Positions 46,571 through 55,387 are shown, counted from the stretch's first letter. The stretch: DNA of 64,000 nucleotides from Nocardioides hwasunensis (GCF_014779665.1 NZ_JACXYY010000004.1:186001-250000); one strand, 5' to 3'. Numbers and translations: made by a program. Notes: a model not told the origin generated them from the letters alone.

Positions 46571-47734
46571 TCAGGTCCAGGACAGCTGGGCGCCGCCGGC
46601 GCGGTCCGCCTCGATCTGCTCCTGGTAGCCGGAGTCGAGATAGGCACGCATCGGGTTGGCCGCCAGGCCGCGCTCCTCGCGCCAGGCACCGAGGTCGGCG
46701 CGCACGTCGGTGTAGAACGCGTCCATGAAGATCTCGTTGGCGAGCAGGACGTCGCCCGCGTTCCGGGCCTCGTTCAGGGCGTCGGTGTCGAGGAGCAGCG
46801 CGCGGGCGATCATCTCCTGCACGTTCAGCACCGAGCGGATCTGCCCGGGGATCTTGGCCTCGATGTTGTGGCACTGGTCGAGCATCAGCGCGACCTCGCT
46901 GTCGGGGCCGAAGCCACCGCCGCGGATGACCTCGACGACGATGCGGAACAGCTGGAACGGGTCGGCCGCACCGACGATGAGGTCGTCGTCGGCGTAGAAG
47001 CGGCTGTTGAAGTCGAACGAGCCGAGCTTCCCGAGCCGCAGCAGCTGGGCCACGATGAACTCGATGTTGGTGCCGGGCGCGTGGTGGCCGGTGTCGAGGC
47101 ACACCATCGCGCGGTCGCCGAGGGCGGCCACGTGGGCGTACGACGTGCCCCAGTCCGGGACGTCGGTGTGGTAGAACGCCGGCTCGAAGAACTTGTACTC
47201 CAGCACGAGCCTCTGGTCCTCGGAGAGCTGGTCGTAGATCGTGCTGAGCCCTTCGGCGAGCCAGTCCTGGCGGGCGCGGATATCGCCCTGACCCGGGTAG
47301 TTGGTGCCCTCCGCTAGCCAGATCTTCAGGTCGCGCGAGCCGGTCTGGTTCATCACCTCGATGCACTCGAGGTGGTGGTCGACCGCCTTCTGGCGCACGC
47401 GGGGGTCGGCGTGGGTGAGCGCGCCGAGCTTGTAGTCGTCGTCCTGGAAGGTGTTGGAGTTGATCGTGCCCAGCGCGACGCCGTGCTCCTTGGCGTAGGT
47501 CGACAGCGCGCCGTAGTCGTCGACCTCGTCCCACGGGATGTGGAGCGCCACGCTCGGCGCGAGGCCGGTGAAGCGGTGCACGGTGGCGGCGTCGGCGATC
47601 TTCTCCTCCACGCTGCGCGGGGTGCCCGGCGAGCCGAAGACCTTGAAGCGGGTGCCGGAGTTTCCGTAGGCCCAGGACGGGACCTCGATCGCGAGGTCGC
47701 CGAGCCGGTCGCTGATGTCGGAGAAGGAAGTCAT
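46571..47734 (-). CDS. rhaI: L-rhamnose isomerase (RhaI type)
   Basis: 387 residues. TIM-barrel sugar isomerase of the Pseudomonas stutzeri RhaI type rather than the E. coli RhaA type, seen from WAYGNSGTRFKVF, LEYKFFEPAFYHTDVPDWGTSY and CLDTGHHAPGTNIEFIVAQLL. Converts L-rhamnose to L-rhamnulose with a divalent metal. ATG 47734 shares one base with the stop of the mutarotase gene (TGATG). Confidence 0.93.
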   Translation of the reverse strand: MTSFSDISDRLGDLAIEVPSWAYGNSGTRFKVFGSPGTPRSVEEKIADAATVHRFTGLAPSVALHIPWDEVDDYGALSTYAKEHGVALGTINSNTFQDDDYKLGALTHADPRVRQKAVDHHLECIEVMNQTGSRDLKIWLAEGTNYPGQGDIRARQDWLAEGLSTIYDQLSEDQRLVLEYKFFEPAFYHTDVPDWGTSYAHVAALGDRAMVCLDTGHHAPGTNIEFIVAQLLRLGKLGSFDFNSRFYADDDLIVGAADPFQLFRIVVEVIRGGGFGPDSEVALMLDQCHNIEAKIPGQIRSVLNVQEMIARALLLDTDALNEARNAGDVLLANEIFMDAFYTDVRADLGAWREERGLAANPMRAYLDSGYQEQIEADRAGGAQLSWT

Positions 47735-48141
47735 CACTGGTCCTGGCTTGAGGTGGGGCCCGTGGTGGGGCCCGTGGTGGAAGAGGTACCGGTCGGGATG
47801 GCCGGGTCGTGCATGGCGAGCTGGTCCTCGAGGTGGAACACCTCGGTCAGCCGCCAGAAGCCTTGGTCTGGCGGGAGGTCGAGCTCCTCGAAGAACTCCG
47901 CCATCTCGGCCTGCCACCGCGCGTTGACGTCGGTGCGGGCCATGCCCGCCTGCGCCGCGGCGAGGTCGTGGGTCTCGAGGTAGCCCACGAGCAACCCGTC
48001 CTCGCGCAGGAAGAGGGAGTAGTTGTGCCACCCGGTCTCGTGGAGGGCGCGCAGCATGTCGGGCCACACGGCGGCGTGGCGCTCGGCGTACTCCGCCATC
48101 CGCTCACGCCGGACCTGCAGGGTGAAGCAGACGCGGTGCAT
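47734..48141 (-). CDS. rhaM: L-rhamnose mutarotase
   Basis: 135 residues. The first 105 match the RhaM/YiiL mutarotase fold: RVCFTLQVRRERMAEYAERHAAVWPDML, HNYSLFLREDGLLVGYLE and a C-terminal EVFHLEDQ. Interconverts alpha and beta L-rhamnose for the isomerase. A 20-residue Thr/Ser/Gly tail (STTGPTTGPTSS) is extra, encoded by a short GC repeat. AGGAAC precedes ATG 48141. First gene after two hairpins that separate it from the importer genes. Confidence 0.9.
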   Translation of the reverse strand: MHRVCFTLQVRRERMAEYAERHAAVWPDMLRALHETGWHNYSLFLREDGLLVGYLETHDLAAAQAGMARTDVNARWQAEMAEFFEELDLPPDQGFWRLTEVFHLEDQLAMHDPAIPTGTSSTTGPTTGPTSSQDQ

Positions 48142-48220
48142 GGGGGGGTTCCTGTCCTTCGTCGGTGGTCGAGGAAGGCGCGCTGGCGCCTGTCACGAGA
48201 CCCAGACCTGGTTTCGAGAC

Positions 48221-48262
48221 GGGTTGCGCAGACCCTCACGGGGGTTCGGGCCTGCGCAACCC
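48221..48262. terminator. 11-bp-stem hairpin between rhaS and rhaM
   Basis: GGGTTGCGCAG (48221-48231) and CTGCGCAACCC (48252-48262) are perfect arms with a 20-base loop. Together with the next hairpin it separates the importer and catabolic halves of the operon. Confidence 0.5.
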
Positions 48263-48270
48263 TCCTCAAC

Positions 48271-48316
48271 CTGATCGCCTGGTCCGGCCCTCGCAGGCTC
48301 GGTCCGGGGCGATCAG
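48271..48316. terminator. Hairpin directly after rhaS
   Basis: CTGATCGCC (48271-48279) and GGCGATCAG (48308-48316) pair perfectly; the inner part can pair further through GGTCCGG-type segments. It ends two bases past the rhaS stop codon on the minus strand. Confidence 0.5.
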
Positions 48317-48317
48317 C

Positions 48318-49370
48318 TCAGAAGTCGAAGTCGGCGATGTTGTCCTTGTCGAAGGTGAACGGCTCACCGAGGAGCACGACGCCGTCGGCGCCGACCTCGA
48401 ACGAGCCGAGGTCACCGGCGTCGAAGGAGTCGCCCTCCTCGCCGGAGATGTCACCGTTGACCAGGGCGGCGGCGGCGTAGGTCGCCAGGTAGCCGAGATC
48501 ACCCGGGTTCCAGAGCGCGAACGCCGTCACGGTGCCGTTGTCGACGTACTCGCGCATCTGGTTGGGGGTGCCCAGACCGGTCAGCGCGACCTTGCCCTTG
48601 GACGAGGAGTCCGACAGGTAGCGAGCGGCGGCGGCGATGCCGACCGTGGTGGGCGAGATGATGCCCTTGAGGTTCGGGTGGTTCTGGAGCAGAGCCTCGG
48701 TCTGGTCGAACGACTTCTGGTCGTCGTCGTCGCCGTAGACGGTGTCGACGAGCTCGATGTCGGCGTAGTCCGGGTTGTCGGCGAGCTCCTTCTCCATCAT
48801 CTCGATCCAGGAGTTCTGGTTCGTCGCGTTGGCCGAGGCCGACAGGATCGCGATCTCGCCCTTGCCGCCGATCTGGTCGGCGATGAGCTCGAGCTGCTTG
48901 GCCGCGATGCCCTCGGACGTGGCCTGGTTGATGAACAGGTCGCGGCAGTCGGGGTTGGTGTCGGCGTCGAAGGTGACGACCTTCACGTCCGCGCTGCGCG
49001 CCTCGTCGATCGCGTCGCACAGGGCGTCGGGGTCGTTGGCGGAGATGATGAGCGCGTCCTTGCCCTGCTGGGCGACGGTGTTGATGTACTGCACCTGCGC
49101 GTCGGGGCTGGCGGTGTCGGGGCCGACCTCCTCGAACTCCGCGCCCAGCTCGTCGGCGGCCTTCTCGGCGCCGTCGGTGCTGGTGTCGAAGTAGGCGTTG
49201 CCGAGGTTCTTGGGGAGCATGGTGACGCTCATGTCGCCGCCACCGCCGTCGCCTCCGGCCGAGCTGCCGCCACCGTCGCCGCTGTCGTCACCGCCGCAGC
49301 CGGCAAAGGCGAAGGTCGCGGTGAGCAGGAGCGCGGCGAGAGCCGTGGGCCGCCTCTTCTGGAACTTCAT
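48318..49370 (-). CDS. rhaS: Rhamnose ABC importer binding lipoprotein
   Basis: 350 residues. Lipoprotein signal TATFAFAGCGGDD (Cys about 25), Gly/Ser/Asp linker, then a periplasmic-binding-protein type 1 fold as in RbsB/RhaS (LPKNLGNAYFDTSTDGAEKAADELG, VTFDADTNPDCRDLFINQA, ISPTTVGIAAAARYL). Binds the sugar outside the cell and delivers it to the two permeases encoded upstream. Rhamnose specificity is inferred from the operon. Confidence 0.9.
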   Translation of the reverse strand: MKFQKRRPTALAALLLTATFAFAGCGGDDSGDGGGSSAGGDGGGGDMSVTMLPKNLGNAYFDTSTDGAEKAADELGAEFEEVGPDTASPDAQVQYINTVAQQGKDALIISANDPDALCDAIDEARSADVKVVTFDADTNPDCRDLFINQATSEGIAAKQLELIADQIGGKGEIAILSASANATNQNSWIEMMEKELADNPDYADIELVDTVYGDDDDQKSFDQTEALLQNHPNLKGIISPTTVGIAAAARYLSDSSSKGKVALTGLGTPNQMREYVDNGTVTAFALWNPGDLGYLATYAAAALVNGDISGEEGDSFDAGDLGSFEVGADGVVLLGEPFTFDKDNIADFDF

Positions 49371-49392
49371 CTGTGTCTACCTTTCGGGTGTC

Positions 49393-50469
49393 TCAGACGT
49401 CGGCGGTCGCCGCGTCCTTGTCGGGGCGCGGCTCCGCAGGAGCCGCCGATGCCTTGCGGGGCAGCCGCGAGCCGGCCCACCCAAGGACGCTGGGAAGGAT
49501 CACCGAGGCCACCAGGAGCAGGCCGACGATGATGTTGGTGACGTTGACCGTCACGCTCTCCAGACGCAGGGCGCTGGAGATCACGCCGATGAGCACGACG
49601 CCGGCGAGCACGCCGTGGAGCCTGCCGCGGCCGCCGAAGATCGACACGCCGCCGAGCAGCACGGCGGCGATGACCTGCAGCTCGTAGCCGGTGGCGTTGT
49701 CGCCGCGGGCCGAGCCGTAGCGCAGGGTGAAGTAGATGCCGGCGAGCGCGGACACGACTCCGGAGAGCAGGAAGAGCACCATCTTGGTGCGGGCGACGTT
49801 GACGCCGGTGAAGTGCGCAGCCTCGTCGTTGAGCCCGATCTCGTAGACACCGCGGCCGAAGGTCGAGAAGTGCAGCAGCACGACGAAGCCGATGGCGAGG
49901 ACGACGAACGGGATCATCACGAGCGGGATGCGGGACTCGCCGATGGTGCCGGTGGCCAGGCTGGACCAGTCGTCCGGGAAGTCGGTGATCGCCGTGGTGC
50001 CCAGCAGCCCGACCGCGATCCCGCGGAACAGCGCGAGAGTCCCGATCGTGACCGCCAGCGAGGGCAGACCCACGTAGGCGATCAGGAAGCCGTTGAGCGC
50101 GCCGCAGGCCAGGCCGGCGAGGAGCGCGAGCAGCGCCGCGGTCGGGATGGACATGCCGGCGTCGTGGAGGACGCCGAGCAGCACGCTGCTCAGGCCCATG
50201 ATGCTGGCCACCGACAGGTCGATCTCACCGGTGATGATCACGAGGGTCATCGGGAGCGCGATCAGCAGGATGGGCGCGATGTCCTGGAGCAGGAACTTCA
50301 TCGTCAGCGGGCCGTCGAAGTTGGGCACGTTGGCCAGCGAGTAGAGGATCACCGCGGCCGTGAGGACGATGACCGCGGTCTCGCGGGTCAGCAGCCAGCG
50401 CTTCCACAGCGGGGCCGAGTAGGCGGCGTATGTGCGTGCCGGAGCAGTCGGGGTGGCCGTGGCGCTCAT
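49393..50469 (-). CDS. rhaQ: Rhamnose ABC importer permease 2
   Basis: 358 residues, about nine transmembrane helices, RbsC-like (MTLVIITGEIDLSVASIMGLSS, GLNDEAAHFTGVNV, AVLLGGVSIFGGRGRLHG). Partner of the neighbouring permease in a heterodimeric sugar channel. ATGA overlap with the preceding gene at 50466-50469. Confidence 0.9.
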   Translation of the reverse strand: MSATATPTAPARTYAAYSAPLWKRWLLTRETAVIVLTAAVILYSLANVPNFDGPLTMKFLLQDIAPILLIALPMTLVIITGEIDLSVASIMGLSSVLLGVLHDAGMSIPTAALLALLAGLACGALNGFLIAYVGLPSLAVTIGTLALFRGIAVGLLGTTAITDFPDDWSSLATGTIGESRIPLVMIPFVVLAIGFVVLLHFSTFGRGVYEIGLNDEAAHFTGVNVARTKMVLFLLSGVVSALAGIYFTLRYGSARGDNATGYELQVIAAVLLGGVSIFGGRGRLHGVLAGVVLIGVISSALRLESVTVNVTNIIVGLLLVASVILPSVLGWAGSRLPRKASAAPAEPRPDKDAATADV

Positions 50470-51548
50470 GAGTGGTCCCTCGATTCTGCGAGCTTGCGGG
50501 CTTGTCGGCGGGCCAGGACGCGGTCGAGGACGATCGCGCCGAGGATCAGGACGCCGACGACGGCGCGCTGCCAGAAGTCCTCGATGCCGAGGCTGGGCAG
50601 GGCCCGGTTGATGGTGACGAGGAGGAAGGCTCCGATGGCCGCACCCCACACGGTGCCGCTGCCACCGAAGATGGCGATGCCACCGATGACCGCCGCGGCG
50701 ACGGCCTGGAGCTCGATGCCGGACCCGACGCCGGAGCTCACCGTGCCGTAACGGGCGGTGTAGAGGACGCCGGCCAGACCCGCCAGGGCGCCGCTCAGCA
50801 CGAACGCGGCGAGCAACCGACGGCGTACGGCCAGGCCGTAGAGGTGCGCCGCGTCGGGGTCGGAGCCGATGGCGTAGAGCTCGCGGCCACCCCGGGCGGT
50901 GTGGAGGTAGTAGCCGACCACGGCCAGCACGACGACGGCGATGATCGTGAGCACCGGGATGCTCAGGATCGTCTTGGTGCCGAGGCTGAGGAAGTCGCGC
51001 GGCATGTCGCCGGCGTTGATCCGGTCGCTCCCGGCCCAGGTGAGCATGATGCCGCGGTAGATGTAGAGCGTGCCGAGCGTGATCACCAGGGCGGGCACGC
51101 CCGCGTAGGCCACGAGCACGCCGTTGACCAGGCCGAGCACCGCACCCATCGCGAGACACGCGAGGACGACCACGATGATCGGGATGTTGGGCTGGTCCAC
51201 GAACAACCGGCCGGTGAGGTACGCCGTCAGGGCCATCGTCGAGCCGACCGAGAGGTCGACGTTGCGGGTGATGATGACGACCGCCTGCCCGACCGCGAGG
51301 AGCAGCAGGATCGACGGGTTCAGCAGGAAGTTGCGCCAGCCGTCGGAGCTGAAGAGGAAGCCGTTGTTCTTCGTCGTGGCCAGCACGACGACCGCGACCA
51401 GCACCAAGAAGATGGACAGCTCGCGCGAGCGGAGGACCGTCGTCAGCGCCCGCCGCGTGGGCGAGAGCCGGCTGGGCTCCACGAGCAGCGCCTCGCTGGT
51501 CGAGGTCCCCGCGCCCGGCTGGGGCCGCTCGATGTCGGTGTGGCTCAT
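50466..51548 (-). CDS. rhaP: Rhamnose ABC importer permease 1
   Basis: 360 residues, RbsC-like, with a 45-residue cytoplasmic N-terminus and about nine helices (QAVVIITRNVDLSVGSTMALTAY, GSDPDAAHLYGLAV, AVIGGIAIFGGSGTVWG). ATGA overlap with the ATPase gene upstream. Confidence 0.9.
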   Translation of the reverse strand: MSHTDIERPQPGAGTSTSEALLVEPSRLSPTRRALTTVLRSRELSIFLVLVAVVVLATTKNNGFLFSSDGWRNFLLNPSILLLLAVGQAVVIITRNVDLSVGSTMALTAYLTGRLFVDQPNIPIIVVVLACLAMGAVLGLVNGVLVAYAGVPALVITLGTLYIYRGIMLTWAGSDRINAGDMPRDFLSLGTKTILSIPVLTIIAVVVLAVVGYYLHTARGGRELYAIGSDPDAAHLYGLAVRRRLLAAFVLSGALAGLAGVLYTARYGTVSSGVGSGIELQAVAAAVIGGIAIFGGSGTVWGAAIGAFLLVTINRALPSLGIEDFWQRAVVGVLILGAIVLDRVLARRQARKLAESRDHS

Positions 51549-53062
51549 CGCACGTCCTCCAGGTGGTGGGTGGCCGCGTGCATGACGGCCTCGGGGGTGG
51601 CCTCGGCGCGGTCGAGCTCGGCGGTGATCTGGCCCTCGCACAGGACGAGCACGCGATCGGCCATGCCGAGCACCTCGGGCAGCTCGGAGGAGATCATCAA
51701 GATCGCGAGCCCCTGGCCGGCGAGCTCGGAGAGCAGCCGGTGCACCTCGGACTTGGTGCCGACGTCGATGCCGCGGGTCGGCTCGTCGATGATCAGCAGC
51801 TTCGGGTTGGTCGCCAGCCACTTGGCGATGACGACCTTCTGCTGGTTGCCCCCACTCATGGTGGCGGCGTTCATGTCGAGGGCGTTGGTCTTCACCTCGA
51901 GGCGTCCGGCCCACGGGCCGGCGGCCTTGTTCTCCATCGAGCCGGTGATGAGTCCGGCCCTGGCGATGCCGTTGCGGATGACCGCGGCCACGTTGCGGGT
52001 CACGGAGGCGTCGATGACCAGGCCCTGCTTGCGGCGGTCCTCGGGGATGAACGCCATCCCGGCGCGGATCGCCGCTCGAGGATCGCGAGCGCGGACGGCC
52101 TTGCCCGACAGCGTGACCGAGCCGGAGTCGTAGGCGTCGACGCCGAACACGGCGCGGGCGATCTCACTGCGTCCAGCACCGACGAGCCCGGCCAGGCCGA
52201 CGATCTCGCCGGCACGGACCTCGAAGTCGATGTCGTGGAAGACGCCGGCCCGGTTGAGGCCCCGCACCTCCAGCACCGGCTCGCCGACCTCGGCAGCGAC
52301 CTTCGGGAAGAGGTCGTCGACGTCGCGGCCCACCATGAGCGAGACCAGGTCGGAAGGGGTGGTCTCGTCGATGCGACGGGTGTCGATGTAGGAGCCGTCG
52401 CGCATCACGGTGACGGTGTCGCAGAGCTCGAAGACCTCGTCGAAGCGGTGGGAGATGAAGACCAGGGCGCGACCCTCGTCGCGCAGGCTCCGGGCGACCG
52501 CGAAGAGTCGCTCGACCTCGACACCGCTCAACGCCGCCGTCGGCTCGTCCATGACGAGCAGGCGCGCGTCGAGCGAGATCGCCTTGGCGATCTCGATGAT
52601 CTGCTGGTCGGCGATGGAGAGGCCCTCGGCCGGTCGGCGCGGGTCGATCCGCACGCCCAGGCGCCGGAACAGGCCCTCGGCCTCGGTGTGCATCGCCTGG
52701 CGGTCGATGCGACGCCCGCGGGCCAGCGGCTGACGGCCCATGAAGATGTTCTCGGTCACCGAGAGATCGGGGAAGAGCGTCGGCTCCTGGTAGATCACCG
52801 CGACGCCCGACTGCTTGGAGTCAGCCGTGGAGCCGAAGTCGACGGCCTCGCCGCCGAGCTCGAAGACGCCCGAGTCGCGTCGGTGGACTCCGGCGACGAC
52901 CTTGACGAGGGTGGACTTCCCTGCGCCGTTCTCACCGATGAGCGCGTGGATCGAACCCGCGTCGACGGACAGGCTGCCGGACCGCAGGGCCACCACGGGT
53001 CCGAACGACTTGGAGACGTCACGCAGCACGAGCACCGGTGCGGCGGTGTTGCTGGTGGACAT
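51545..53062 (-). CDS. rhaT: Rhamnose ABC importer ATPase
   Basis: 505 residues with two ATPase halves, as in RbsA. The first has Walker A GENGAGKST near 42, LSIADQQIIEIAKA and LLVMDEPTAAL; the second has the degenerate GLVGAGRSE loop near 290 and MSGGNQQKVVIAKWL. Energises sugar uptake. ATG 53062 has a GAGG ribosome site; a longer frame exists but runs over the LacI operator. Transcribed divergently from lacI-type regulator 53222-54262. Confidence 0.92.
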   Translation of the reverse strand: MSTSNTAAPVLVLRDVSKSFGPVVALRSGSLSVDAGSIHALIGENGAGKSTLVKVVAGVHRRDSGVFELGGEAVDFGSTADSKQSGVAVIYQEPTLFPDLSVTENIFMGRQPLARGRRIDRQAMHTEAEGLFRRLGVRIDPRRPAEGLSIADQQIIEIAKAISLDARLLVMDEPTAALSGVEVERLFAVARSLRDEGRALVFISHRFDEVFELCDTVTVMRDGSYIDTRRIDETTPSDLVSLMVGRDVDDLFPKVAAEVGEPVLEVRGLNRAGVFHDIDFEVRAGEIVGLAGLVGAGRSEIARAVFGVDAYDSGSVTLSGKAVRARDPRAAIRAGMAFIPEDRRKQGLVIDASVTRNVAAVIRNGIARAGLITGSMENKAAGPWAGRLEVKTNALDMNAATMSGGNQQKVVIAKWLATNPKLLIIDEPTRGIDVGTKSEVHRLLSELAGQGLAILMISSELPEVLGMADRVLVLCEGQITAELDRAEATPEAVMHAATHHLEDVR

Positions 53063-53085
53063 GTGCCTCTTTCGCTGAAGACGGT

Positions 53086-53097
53086 TGAAAGGTTTCA
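53086..53097. promoter_or_regulatory. LacI-type operator at importer promoter
   Basis: TGAAAGGTTTCA, 11 of 12 matches to TGAAACGTTTCA, 23 bases upstream of the ATPase start and in the divergent region with lacI. Confidence 0.6.
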
Positions 53098-53156
53098 GGT
53101 CTGGACGAAGGTAGGTGGCGGTGGTCACATCCGTCAAGCGTCGGCGGAAAGTTTCT

Positions 53157-53168
53157 TGTGACGTTTCA
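53157..53168. promoter_or_regulatory. LacI-type operator near lacI promoter
   Basis: TGTGACGTTTCA, 10 of 12 matches to TGAAACGTTTCA, 53 bases upstream of the regulator's start. Two sites 71 bases apart in one divergent region could allow looping or separate control of both genes. Confidence 0.45.
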
Positions 53169-53221
53169 TTCAGACTTTCGTTGGTCTAGTCTCCGTAGGT
53201 CCGTCCGATCCGAGGAGCCTG

Positions 53222-54262
53222 ATGTCCACCACCAGCCGCACCTTGCCGAACGGTCGCCGGCCCTCGGTCAAGGACGTCGCCGAGCTCGCGCAGGTGTCCC
53301 TCGGCACCGTGAGCAACGTGCTCAACCGGCCTGCCCGCGTGAGCACCGGCACGCGCGAGCGAGTCGAGAAGGCGATGTCGGACCTCGGGTTCGTGCTCAA
53401 CGAGTCCGCGCGCCAGCTCCGCATGGGCCGTAGCAACACCTTCGCCTACGTCATGCTCGATGCGACCAACCCCTTCTTCAACGACGTGGGACGCGGCATC
53501 GAGCTGGCGGCCGAGGAGGCGGACCTGTCGCTCTTCCTCTGCAACAGCGACGGGCGCAGCGCTCGCGAGGCCGCCCACCTCGAGCACCTCCAGCAGCAGC
53601 GCGTCGACGGCATTCTCATCACTCCGGTCGACCCCGACGAGCCCCAGCTCCGGCGCATCGTGCAGCAGGGCACGCCACTGGTGATCGTGGACCGCGCCAA
53701 CACCAGCGGCCAGTTCTGCTCCGTCACCGTCGACGACAGGCTCGGCGGACGAGTCGCCATCGAGCACCTCGTCGACCGCGGCCACACGCGCGTGGCCTAC
53801 GTCGGCGGTCCGTCGACCATGGGCCAGGTCAGGGACCGCTACGAGGGCGCGCGAGCCGCCTGGGACGAGGCCGGTCTGGCCGAGTCCGACCTCCTCCACG
53901 TCGAGACCACGACGATGTCCGTCGAGGAGGGACGTGTCGCAGGCGAGCGACTCGCGGGCCTGCCCCGGCGCAGTCGCCCCAGCGCGGTCTTCTGCGCCAA
54001 CGACCTGGTGGCGCTCGGCCTCCTGCAGCAGGTGATCTCGACCGGTCAGCGCGTCCCGGAGGACCTGGCCATCGTGGGCTACGACGACATCGCCTTCGCC
54101 GCCGGGGCAGCCGTTCCCCTGACGTCGGTGCGCCAGCCGCGCCAGGCCCTGGGACGCACGGCGGCCGAGCTGCTCATCGAGGAGACCACCGAACCGGACC
54201 ACGAGCACCAGCAGGTGGAGTTCACCCCCGAGCTGATCGCCCGGACGTCCACGCTGGGCTGA
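53222..54262 (+). CDS. LacI family regulator of rhamnose genes
   Basis: 346 residues. HTH PSVKDVAELAQVSLGTVSNVLNRPARVSTGT (about 14-44), hinge, then a periplasmic-binding-like effector domain (ILITPVDPDEPQL, VTVDDRLGGRVAIEHL, IVGYDDIAFA). Beside the rhamnose importer genes and with matching palindromes at the importer and both rhamnosidase promoters, it is probably the rhamnose-responsive repressor. The inducer is inferred, not shown. GAGGAG precedes ATG 53222. Confidence 0.9.
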   Translation: MSTTSRTLPNGRRPSVKDVAELAQVSLGTVSNVLNRPARVSTGTRERVEKAMSDLGFVLNESARQLRMGRSNTFAYVMLDATNPFFNDVGRGIELAAEEADLSLFLCNSDGRSAREAAHLEHLQQQRVDGILITPVDPDEPQLRRIVQQGTPLVIVDRANTSGQFCSVTVDDRLGGRVAIEHLVDRGHTRVAYVGGPSTMGQVRDRYEGARAAWDEAGLAESDLLHVETTTMSVEEGRVAGERLAGLPRRSRPSAVFCANDLVALGLLQQVISTGQRVPEDLAIVGYDDIAFAAGAAVPLTSVRQPRQALGRTAAELLIEETTEPDHEHQQVEFTPELIARTSTLG

Positions 54263-54295
54263 GGCGGTCGTCGTCCTGCTCGGGGAGACGGCAGG

Positions 54296-54979
54296 TCAGT
54301 CGGCCAGCAGCGCGAGAAGCGGCCGTGCGTCGACGTGCACCTCGACCGCGCCGGCGGCGGTGAGCTCGTCGGGAGCATGTGTCGTCGCGATCCCGTGCAC
54401 ACGTCGTACGCCGGCGGCGACGGCTGCGCGGATGCCGGCCGGCGAGTCCTCGGCCGCGACGGCAGCGGCGGGGTCGGCGCCCAGCCTCTCGCAGGCGAGC
54501 GCGAAGCCCTCGGGGTCCGGCTTGCCCGCCGTCACGTCGAGCGCGGTCACCACGAGGTCGACGTCGTCGAGGCCCAGCCCGAGGGAGCCGAGCGAGCGCT
54601 CGACCCAGGCCGGGCCGGCCGACGTCACGATGGCGACCGGTGTGCGGCCCGAGCGGGCCGTGAGGATCAGCTCACGTGCCCCCGGCACGGGCTCGGGGTC
54701 CTCGTCCGGCACGTGCTCGAGGATCTCGTCGAGCACCGCCTGCGGGTCCAGCCCCGACCACGGACCAGGCTCGGTGGCCAGGACGTCGAGCGCCCGACGA
54801 CCGGTGAAGATCGTCAGGTCGGGGACGTCCCAGCCCTTCTGCGCGAAGTAGACCCGGTAGCCCTCACGGTGCAGCGGCTCGGAGTTCACCAGCGTGCCGT
54901 CGAGGTCGAGCAGGAGCGCCGAGACGGGCGCGCCATCACCGCGGGACGCCGGAGGTCCTGAGGGCGAGGGCAGAGTCAC
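54296..54979 (-). CDS. HAD superfamily phosphatase (beta-phosphoglucomutase-like)
   Basis: 227 residues. HAD motif I LLLDLDGTLVNSEPLHREGY (about 21-40), motif II VTSAGPAWVE, motif III TAGKPDPEGF and motif IV EDSPAGIRAAVAAG are intact. It fits the sugar-phosphatase or phosphoglucomutase-like branch. No direct tie to rhamnose is visible, though it lies next to the regulator. GTG 54979; the preceding 20 residues are not conserved. Confidence 0.87.
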   Translation of the reverse strand: MTLPSPSGPPASRGDGAPVSALLLDLDGTLVNSEPLHREGYRVYFAQKGWDVPDLTIFTGRRALDVLATEPGPWSGLDPQAVLDEILEHVPDEDPEPVPGARELILTARSGRTPVAIVTSAGPAWVERSLGSLGLGLDDVDLVVTALDVTAGKPDPEGFALACERLGADPAAAVAAEDSPAGIRAAVAAGVRRVHGIATTHAPDELTAAGAVEVHVDARPLLALLAD

Positions 54980-55147
54980 CCGGGCAGCCTAGGCTGGCCT
55001 GCCCGGGTGCTCACCGCTCGACTCGTCGCCCTCGGTCCTCGACTCTCAAGATTCCGAGCGCCTGTTGCGTCGCTCCTCGCGAGCGTCGTTAACTGGGTGT
55101 GTCGTGGGAGATTCCTTCGACAAACCAACACGAAAGAGTGATTCACC

Positions 55148-55387
55148 ATGTCCCGGGAGTTCCTGCTTCAGGAAATCATCGACAAGGACAAGTTGAGCGA
55201 GATTCGTGGAGGGAGCTGGATCGACGACCTCCGCACCTGGTACTACCGGTATGGGCCGAAGTGTGGCTCTGCCGGGCTGACCGGGATCGGGACCACAGCG
55301 TGGATGGGACGGATGACGGCGTACGCCATCGACCATTCCAATCCGACCCCGCCCCGGCAGCCGTGCGGAACGTGCGTGTGCCAGTAG
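55148..55387 (+). CDS. Double-glycine leader peptide, candidate glycocin/RiPP precursor
   Basis: 79 residues. A leader of 22 ends LSEIRGG with Ile at -4, Leu at -7 and Ile at -12, the spacing that C39 proteases recognise. The predicted core (residues 23-79) starts SWIDD and has cysteines at 39, 73, 76 and 78, the last three in a C-terminal CGTCVC cluster, plus many Ser and Thr. No family recognised. It is followed by a glycosyltransferase, a C39-ABC exporter and a second glycosyltransferase on the same strand, so a glycosylated secreted peptide is the best reading. AAAGAG lies nine bases before the ATG. Codons such as TTG, ATT and GGA are rarer in the neighbours. Confidence 0.8.
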   Translation: MSREFLLQEIIDKDKLSEIRGGSWIDDLRTWYYRYGPKCGSAGLTGIGTTAWMGRMTAYAIDHSNPTPPRQPCGTCVCQ

